Below are positions 5,729 to 10,144 of a DNA stretch of 10,144 nt, one piece after another (position 1 is the stretch's first letter; the number at the start of each line of letters is the position of its first letter). The notes beneath the pieces were generated by a model that did no database searches, had not been told where the DNA came from, and was given only the letters and a program-made list of their open reading frames with translations. Origin of the DNA: an uncultured Desulfovibrio sp. (GTDB taxonomy: Bacteria; Desulfobacterota; Desulfovibrionia; Desulfovibrionales; Desulfovibrionaceae); the NCBI GenBank assembly GCA_947177645.1, contig CAMWVJ010000018.1, forward strand, positions 1-10,144, in the 5' to 3' direction. The translations under genes were made by a program, and so were the position numbers.

Positions 5729-7978
5729 TCAGTTCCAGCGCGGCATATTGGGGTACAGCTTGCGCAGCTCGCGCAGCTTTTCCTCGCTCACGCCCTCGCC
5801 CTCGCGGCGCCCGCAGCGCGGGCAGACATCGTTGATGACGCCCGTGTAGCCGCACACCGGGTCGCGGTCGAGCGGGTGGTTCACCGAGCCGTAGCCCACG
5901 CCCGCATCGTGCATGCAGCGGATGATGCGCTCGAAGGCCGCGGTGTTTTTCGCCGTGTCGCCATCAAGCTCCACATAGGTGATGTGCCCGGCATTGGTGA
6001 GCGCGTGGTACGGCGCCTCGATGGCGATCTTCCTGTGCGCCCGGATGGGGAAATACACGGGCACATGGAAGGAATTGGTGTAGTAGCCGCGGTCGGTGAT
6101 GCCCGGAAGCTCGCCGTAGCGCGCCTTGTCGAGCGCGGTGAAGCGGCCGCTCAGGCCCTCGGCGGGCGTGGCGATGAGCGAGAAATTGAGCTTCGTCTTT
6201 TCCGCCTCGGCATCGGCGCGGCGGCGCATGTGGCCGATGATCCTGAGGCCCAGCGCCTGCGCGGCCTCGCTCTGGCCGTGATGCTCGCCGATGAGGGCCA
6301 CCAGCGTCTCGGCGAGGCCGATGAAGCCCACGGTGAGCGTGCCGTGCTTCAGGACCTCGCCGATGCGGTCCTCCACGTCCAGCTTGCCGGAATCGATCCA
6401 GATGCCGTTGCCCATGAGGAAGGGATAGTTGCGCACCTTCTTGGCGCTCTGGATCTTGAGGCGGTGCATGAGCTGGCGGAACACGAGGTCGATGGCGTCG
6501 TCGAGGAGGCCGAAAAAGGCGTCCACATCGCCCTTCGCCTCGATGCCCAGGCGCGGCAAATTGATGGTGGTGAAGCTCAGGTTGCCGCGGCCGCAGGTCA
6601 CTTGCCGTTCCGGGTCATGCACATTGCCGAGCACGCGCGTGCGGCAGCCCATGTAGGCCACCTCGCTGTTGTAGTCGCCCGGCCGGTAATACTGGAGATT
6701 GAAGGGCGCGTCGAGAAAGCTGAAATTGGGGAAGAGCCGTTTCGCCGAGGTCTCCATGGCGAGCTGGAAGAGGTCGTGGTTGGGGTCGCCGGGATCATAG
6801 TTGACGCCTTCCTTCACCTTGAAGATCTGCACCGGGAAGATGGAGGTCTCGCCATTGCCGAGGCCGGCCTGCGTGGCGAGCAAGAGGTTCTTCATGACCA
6901 TGCGGCCCTCGGGCGACGTGTCCGTGCCGTAATTGATGGAGCTGAAGGGCACCTGCGCGCCGGCGCGGGAATTCATGGTGTTGAGGTTGTGGATGAGCGC
7001 TTCCATGGACTGGTAGACGCGCGTCTCCGTCCGCGTGAGCGCTTCCTCCACGGCATAGGCGTGGGCGCGGGCCACGAGCTCCCGCTGCTCTGGCGCGGCA
7101 GCGGCCACAAGGGCCTCGCCCAGGGCCTCGGCCTCGCCCATGCGCGGGTCCAGCCCTTCGAGGAGGCGGTCGGCGAGGACGTGCACGGCCGCGGCTTCCA
7201 TGCCGCCGGCAAGGCGCAGGCAGGCCTCAAGGGCGCGGCGGTATTCCTTGCGCCAGGTCTTGGCCACGCCCTCGGCCATGGCCCAGTCAAAATTGGGCAC
7301 GCTCTGGCCGCCGTGCATCTCGTTCTGGTTGGCCTGGATGGCGATGCAGGCCAGCGCGGCGTAGCTCTCGATGGAATTGGGCTCGCGCAAAAAGCCGTGT
7401 CCCGTGGAAAAGCCGTTGCGGAACAGCGGGATGAGGTCGATCTGGCAGCACGTTTCCGTGAGCATGTAAAAATCTTTGTCGTGGATGTGGATATCGCCGT
7501 TGATGTGCGCCGCCGAGGCGTCCTTGGGCAGGATATAGCTGTCCACGAAATACTTGGAGCCTTCGGAGCCGTACTTGAGCATGGTGCCCATGGCGGTGTC
7601 GCCGTCGATATTGGCGTTTTCGCGCTTGATGTCCTCGGCCACGGCCGGGGAATAGGTCAGGCGCTGGTAGATCTCCATGAGGGCCGATTCCGCGTTGCGG
7701 ATCTTGGCGTGCTCCGCCCGGTAGAGGATATAGGCCTTGGCCGTGCGGGCGTAGTCGAAGCGGATGAGGCTTTCCTCCACCACGTCCTGGATCTCTTCCA
7801 CATGGCGCAGGTTGCGCTCGTCGAGGGTGCGGCAGACCTTTTCCGTGACGAAGAGCAGATCCGTCGGGGACATGTCCTCCCCTTCCACGGCCTGGTTGGC
7901 CCTGGTGATGGCGCTCAGGATCTTTTTCGAGTCAAAGGGCACGGCGGCGCCGTCCCGTTTGATGATCGTCGCGGGCAT
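5729..7978 (-). CDS. nrdD: class III anaerobic ribonucleoside-triphosphate reductase, catalytic chain lacking the glycyl domain (749 aa)
   Basis: Reduces ribonucleoside triphosphates to deoxy forms without oxygen. Residues 1-95 are an ATP-cone allosteric domain (begins MPATIIKRDGAAVPFDSKKI). The ten-stranded barrel follows, with INGDIHIHDKDF (159-170), HGGQSVPNFDWAMA (222-235), SINYGTDTSPEGR (347-359), and AYMGCRTRV (441-449), where Cys445 is the predicted thiyl-radical residue. GNLSFTTINLPRLG (465-478) and GFIGLAETL (551-559) are also family motifs. Near the C-terminus is a zinc-ribbon-like segment with Cys709, Cys719 and Cys722; the position expected for a fourth Cys is Asp706. The chain then ends in a charged tail (KLYPNMPRWN) with no RxxGY glycyl-radical motif; that motif is in the next gene. 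The ATG at 7978 has GGGAG 6 nt upstream. A cobalamin riboswitch lies ahead of it. Confidence 0.95.
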   Translation of the reverse strand: MPATIIKRDGAAVPFDSKKILSAITRANQAVEGEDMSPTDLLFVTEKVCRTLDERNLRHVEEIQDVVEESLIRFDYARTAKAYILYRAEHAKIRNAESALMEIYQRLTYSPAVAEDIKRENANIDGDTAMGTMLKYGSEGSKYFVDSYILPKDASAAHINGDIHIHDKDFYMLTETCCQIDLIPLFRNGFSTGHGFLREPNSIESYAALACIAIQANQNEMHGGQSVPNFDWAMAEGVAKTWRKEYRRALEACLRLAGGMEAAAVHVLADRLLEGLDPRMGEAEALGEALVAAAAPEQRELVARAHAYAVEEALTRTETRVYQSMEALIHNLNTMNSRAGAQVPFSSINYGTDTSPEGRMVMKNLLLATQAGLGNGETSIFPVQIFKVKEGVNYDPGDPNHDLFQLAMETSAKRLFPNFSFLDAPFNLQYYRPGDYNSEVAYMGCRTRVLGNVHDPERQVTCGRGNLSFTTINLPRLGIEAKGDVDAFFGLLDDAIDLVFRQLMHRLKIQSAKKVRNYPFLMGNGIWIDSGKLDVEDRIGEVLKHGTLTVGFIGLAETLVALIGEHHGQSEAAQALGLRIIGHMRRRADAEAEKTKLNFSLIATPAEGLSGRFTALDKARYGELPGITDRGYYTNSFHVPVYFPIRAHRKIAIEAPYHALTNAGHITYVELDGDTAKNTAAFERIIRCMHDAGVGYGSVNHPLDRDPVCGYTGVINDVCPRCGRREGEGVSEEKLRELRKLYPNMPRWN

Positions 7979-8111
7979 GGTCTACTCCCAAACAGGGGGG
8001 CTTTTCTGTAAATACTGCCGTGCTACGGCCGCGAGCGCGGCGCAGGGCGCGGGACCGCGGCAAAAGCCCGTTGCGGCGGCCCTCTTCCTGTGCGCCCCTC
8101 GGGCGCACGTC
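7979..8111 (-). other. nrdD leader, expression platform of the riboswitch
   Basis: This 133-nt GC-rich stretch lies between the riboswitch core and the nrdD ATG and has no gene. The ribosome site GGGAG is at 7989-7985. A run of six C residues (8000-7995) lies only five bases before it and could pair with its GGG, but that gives just three pairs. I see no hairpin followed by a T-tract, so control by hiding the ribosome site seems likelier than termination. This is not settled by inspection. Confidence 0.5.
8090..8108 (-). other. hairpin just after the riboswitch core
   Basis: A perfect 8-bp stem (gtgcgccc, 3-nt loop, gggcgcac) begins 3 nt after the closing P1 helix. Its place fits the P13-type stem whose loop contacts L5 in many cobalamin riboswitches. 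No T-tract follows, so it is not a terminator. The role is inferred from position only. Confidence 0.5.
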
Positions 8112-8288
8112 ACGCGAAAGCAGGTCTTCCGGCTTGCCGCCCGTGTTTCCGCCTTCCCGGGCATGGGCCCAGTGGCACAGTGGAAAACGGGGCGCGGCCG
8201 CTCTTTGCGGCGCGCGCGATGGCTGACGGCGGCGGGTCCGCTCCCGATTTTAACGGGATTCCCTATTAAGCCCGTGGCGCTCTCGCGT
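8112..8288 (-). promoter_or_regulatory. cobalamin (vitamin B12) riboswitch upstream of nrdD
   Basis: On the minus strand the conserved core is clear. TAATAGGGAA (8268-8259) is followed by a CCCG/CGGG stem and then by GAGCGGACCCGCC, close to the family consensus GGAGCGGCCCCGCC. The 3' B12 box AAGCCGGAAGACCTGC is at 8135-8120. The ends pair as a 9-bp P1 helix (ACGCGAGAG at 8288-8280 with CTTTCGCGT at 8120-8112; one G-U). It points toward nrdD with no other gene between. Cobalamin riboswitches usually lower expression when adenosylcobalamin is bound. They are known ahead of B12-independent isozymes, including ribonucleotide reductases, in genomes that also carry a B12-dependent isozyme. Confidence 0.93.
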
Positions 8289-8293
8289 TTCTA

Positions 8294-8322
8294 GAACTAT
8301 TCAAAACTTTTTGCCGCGTCAA
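8294..8322 (-). promoter_or_regulatory. possible promoter of the nrd operon
   Basis: TTGACG (8322-8317, 5/6 match) is followed after 17 nt by TAGTTC (8299-8294), a poor -10. Transcription would start near 8287, right at the first base pairs of the riboswitch P1 helix, which is where it should start. The -35 element and the position are good; the -10 is weak. Confidence 0.4.
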
Positions 8323-8530
8323 TGCGGGGGCGAAAAAAAGGTCTCCTAGTGTCGGTGCACTCATGCAAAATCATTGATAAAATTTCTCGGTCTTTCGCCC
8401 TTTTCGCCCGCTGGGGCGCGATGACGCCCGTTGACAGGGGGGAGGGAGGCGGCAAGCCGCCTTGAGGGCGCGCTGGAGCGCATCGTCCCCTTCAGGGAGG
8501 CGGCCGCCGGGGCGAACATCTAGCCCCCAA
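8323..8530 (-). other. gene-free spacer between fliW terminator and nrd promoter
   Basis: No convincing open frame or RNA gene is seen on either strand. Notable parts are an AT-rich island (8361-8388) unlike its GC-rich surroundings, a short interrupted repeat AGTG...CACT (8348-8361), two copies of ttcgccc nine bases apart (8394-8400, 8403-8409), and a small hairpin aggcgg-caag-ccgcct (8447-8462). These could be operator or upstream promoter elements of the nrd unit, but none matches a site I can name. Confidence 0.4.
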
Positions 8531-8567
8531 AACGCCAAGGCCCCCGCAGCGTGTGCCGCGGGGGCCT
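8531..8567 (-). terminator. terminator of the flgL-csrA-fliW unit
   Basis: On the minus strand a perfect 10-bp stem (aggcccccgc at 8567-8558 as read, gcgggggcct ending at 8538) closes a 10-nt loop. TGGCGTTTT follows. The T-tract is interrupted, but the stem is very GC-rich and lies 28 nt after the fliW stop codon. Confidence 0.7.
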
Positions 8568-8595
8568 GAATCTCGGGGGACGGGCCTGTGTGCCC

Positions 8596-9105
8596 TTAGT
8601 CTCCGGCGGGGCGCGCTTTTTCGCCGTCGGCCGGCTCCTGCGGGGCCGCGTCCATGGGCTGCGGCTCCAGCGAGTGCATGTTGACCTGCGAGGGGCCGTC
8701 AAAGCCCTGTGGCACCTGGATGCCGATGCGCGCCGGGTGGTTGATGACGATGGGCCCCGTGAGGTTGAGGGCGGCCTTTTCCGGCTCGCCCGGCGGGATG
8801 GACACCGTGACGAGGATGGCCGCGTCCTCGGTGTTCTGGATTTGGAGCAGGGCCTGCTCCGCATCGCCGAGCATCACCGGGTAGGATGACAAAAAGCTGT
8901 ACGGGTCGGCCACGAGCAGGCCCACCTGCGGGTTGGTCACGCTCTGGAGGATGAGCAGGGGCGCGTCGGGCCTGAGCTGGAGGAGGATGAAGTCGTGCTC
9001 CTCCTCAAAACCGGCCAGCCCGCGGGGAAAACGAATGATCTTGTCGGGATCGATGACACGCCGCCCGAGGCGGGTTTCGATCTCTAGCTCTTTTTCGCTT
9101 GCCAT
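8596..9105 (-). CDS. fliW: flagellar assembly factor FliW (169 aa)
   Basis: FliW binds CsrA and frees flagellin mRNA for translation; free flagellin in turn takes FliW away, so the pair senses flagellin use. The family pattern is clear: [20 protein letters not shown] (12-31), then [14 protein letters not shown] (32-45), then a beta-rich core with [20 protein letters not shown]. Residues about 150-169 form a tail rich in Pro, Ala and acidic residues that goes beyond the usual fold. The ATG at 9105 lies inside the end of csrA (22-nt overlap), so translation is probably coupled; the ribosome site is weak. Its place directly after csrA is the classic pairing. Confidence 0.95.
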   Translation of the reverse strand: MASEKELEIETRLGRRVIDPDKIIRFPRGLAGFEEEHDFILLQLRPDAPLLILQSVTNPQVGLLVADPYSFLSSYPVMLGDAEQALLQIQNTEDAAILVTVSIPPGEPEKAALNLTGPIVINHPARIGIQVPQGFDGPSQVNMHSLEPQPMDAAPQEPADGEKARPAGD

Positions 9106-9320
9106 AGTTCAGCAGCCACCATCAAGTCTTCGTTCTTGGTCGCCAGGGCGCGGCGATTTTCCTCAATGACCCGTTTATAGACCTCTTCGCGGTACACCGT
9201 GGTGTCGCTGGGCACGTCCAGGCCGAGCTTGACCTGCCGCCCCTGGATACCGAGCACGGTGATGCGGATGTTTTCGCCCAAATACAGGCTTTCGCCGGGG
9301 CGTCGCGTCAGAATGAGCAT
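9084..9320 (-). CDS. csrA: carbon storage regulator CsrA (78 aa)
   Basis: Small dimeric RNA-binding protein that blocks translation by covering GGA motifs near ribosome sites. The sequence is canonical from [20 protein letters not shown] through [15 protein letters not shown] to VYREEVY (42-48). Leu4 and Arg44, the residues most important for RNA contact, are both present. At 78 residues it is longer than the 61-residue E. coli protein; the added C-terminal helix is the usual form in bacteria where FliW controls CsrA. It starts 30 nt after the flgL stop and overlaps fliW by 22 nt. Flagellin mRNA is the expected main target, inferred from context. Confidence 0.97.
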   Translation of the reverse strand: MLILTRRPGESLYLGENIRITVLGIQGRQVKLGLDVPSDTTVYREEVYKRVIEENRRALATKNEDLMVAAELWQAKKS

Positions 9321-9350
9321 GGCATGGCGTCCGATGCGCCAGGGGCGCGC

Positions 9351-10144
9351 TTACACATAGTTGGCGAGGCTCAGCTTCATGATCATGGACGAGGATTGCA
9401 GGACCGTCTGGTACGTGAGCTGCTGGCGCGTCAGCTTGGTCAGCAGTTCCGTCAGGTCGATGTCTTCAGTATAGCTCAAACGCTCCTGCTGGTCCAGCTT
9501 CTGGAACGAGAGCACGTCCGAGGCCGTCTGGATGCGGTTTTCCTTGCCGCCGATGGACGTGGCCGCCGAGAGCACCTGCTTTTCCGCCACCTTGAGGGCC
9601 GCGAGGGTCTTCTGCGCGCCCTCCTGGTTGTTGCCCTCGAGATAGCCGATGAAGGCGCCCACCACCTCGAAGAGGTTGTTGTCGCCGTCAAGGGCGGGCA
9701 TGCCCTCGTAGTAGCCGCCGAAGATGTCCTTGCCCACGGCGTTCACCGAGAGGTAGGTGTCCTTCATGATCTCGAACTTGAGGTCCGCGCGCGAGGGATG
9801 CACCAAGACCTGGCTGCCGGCCGTGACCGTCTTGTCGCCCACGCCGCTGGCGTCAAGATCCACATAGCCGCCGGGCACGGGCAGGCGCAGCTTGTCGCCG
9901 CCGGTGGTCTGGCCCTTGAGCGTCACCCAGTTGGAGCCGCCGTCCGTGCTGTAGGACCAGGTGAATTCGTTGCCCGCCGTGGAGAGGTCGGCGTCCGTAT
10001 CCATGCGCACGAGGAGATTCTTGCCGAAATCGCCCTTGGCCTCGACCTCGAGCCCCTGGGGCGCGCCCATCTGGGTGATGTCGAGCGGCGGGTCCTTGTC
10101 ATCGCCCTGATAGATGGCGGCCGGGCGGATATAGAGCATGGTGC
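9351..10144 (-). CDS. flgL: flagellar hook-associated protein FlgL (HAP3), 5' end outside the window
   Basis: Partial gene: the frame runs off the right edge, and the ATG at 10139 is internal or unproven as a start, since the frame stays open before it. FlgL joins the hook to the flagellin filament. The last about 110 residues have the coiled, flagellin-like D0/D1 character, ending with LTKLTRQQLTYQTVL and then SLANYV, the typical hook-associated C-terminus. The part before is a beta-rich variable domain (WSYSTDGGSNWVTL and following), as in surface-exposed insertions of FlgL in Desulfovibrio. The position just ahead of csrA and fliW supports flgL over flagellin itself. The N-terminal domain and the presumed flgK neighbour lie outside the window. 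Confidence 0.85.
   Translation of the reverse strand, partial: TMLYIRPAAIYQGDDKDPPLDITQMGAPQGLEVEAKGDFGKNLLVRMDTDADLSTAGNEFTWSYSTDGGSNWVTLKGQTTGGDKLRLPVPGGYVDLDASGVGDKTVTAGSQVLVHPSRADLKFEIMKDTYLSVNAVGKDIFGGYYEGMPALDGDNNLFEVVGAFIGYLEGNNQEGAQKTLAALKVAEKQVLSAATSIGGKENRIQTASDVLSFQKLDQQERLSYTEDIDLTELLTKLTRQQLTYQTVLQSSSMIMKLSLANYV

Noticed and set aside
5552..8011. Very long plus-strand open frame (819 codons) opposite nrdD and the small gene
   Set aside because: The reverse frame encodes a complete NrdD; this one has low-complexity composition and no recognisable motif, as expected of a GC-driven shadow.
8354..8366. Sigma54-like GG...GC element on the plus strand
   Set aside because: The spacing between GG and GC is nine bases, not ten, the flanks do not match, and no plus-strand gene follows.
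1..10144. CRISPR arrays, insertion sequences, attachment sites
   Set aside because: No regularly spaced repeats, transposase frames, flanking inverted repeats with target duplications, or tRNA genes are visible.

Overview
The window looks like chromosome from a high-GC, strictly anaerobic, motile bacterium, most likely a member of the Desulfovibrionaceae. The evidence is the cytoplasmic [FeFe] hydrogenase locus, the class III (oxygen-sensitive) ribonucleotide reductase, and the flgL-csrA-fliW order typical of that family. The assignment is inferred from gene content and style; no search was run.

Layout. Positions 1-121 hold the tail of an upstream unit, ending in a strong intrinsic terminator. 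A plus-strand two-gene unit follows (316-4124). Its first gene joins the iron-sulfur tail of NuoF to a GltD/NfnB-type FAD and NAD(P)H module. Its second gene is an [FeFe] hydrogenase with the full NuoG-like set of accessory clusters. The unit ends at a GAGA-loop terminator (4161-4188). Everything from 4208 to the right edge is on the minus strand, so the hydrogenase unit and mazEF converge on that terminator.

Read in the direction of transcription (right to left), the minus strand holds three units. The first is flgL (5' end outside the window), csrA and fliW, closed by a terminator at 8531-8567. The second is a cobalamin riboswitch (8112-8288), nrdD, a 64-residue glycyl-radical protein and nrdG. 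The third is a mazEF toxin-antitoxin pair with its own good promoter.

How the parts work together. The fusion protein probably takes electrons from, or gives them to, NAD(P)H. It would pass them through a NuoF-type N3 cluster to the N-terminal [2Fe-2S] domain of the hydrogenase, mimicking the NuoF-NuoG contact without the FMN domain. In the nucleotide reductase unit, NrdG would make the glycyl radical, but the radical-bearing domain is not at the end of NrdD: it is encoded by a separate small gene between nrdD and nrdG. A B12 riboswitch ahead of nrdD suggests that this B12-independent reductase is turned down when cobalamin is plentiful, presumably because a B12-dependent class II enzyme then takes over. 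CsrA and FliW are the translational switch that matches flagellin synthesis to assembly.

The most unusual points are the split class III reductase, a terminator-like hairpin between its two parts, its B12 control, and the NuoF-tail/GltD fusion feeding an [FeFe] hydrogenase.
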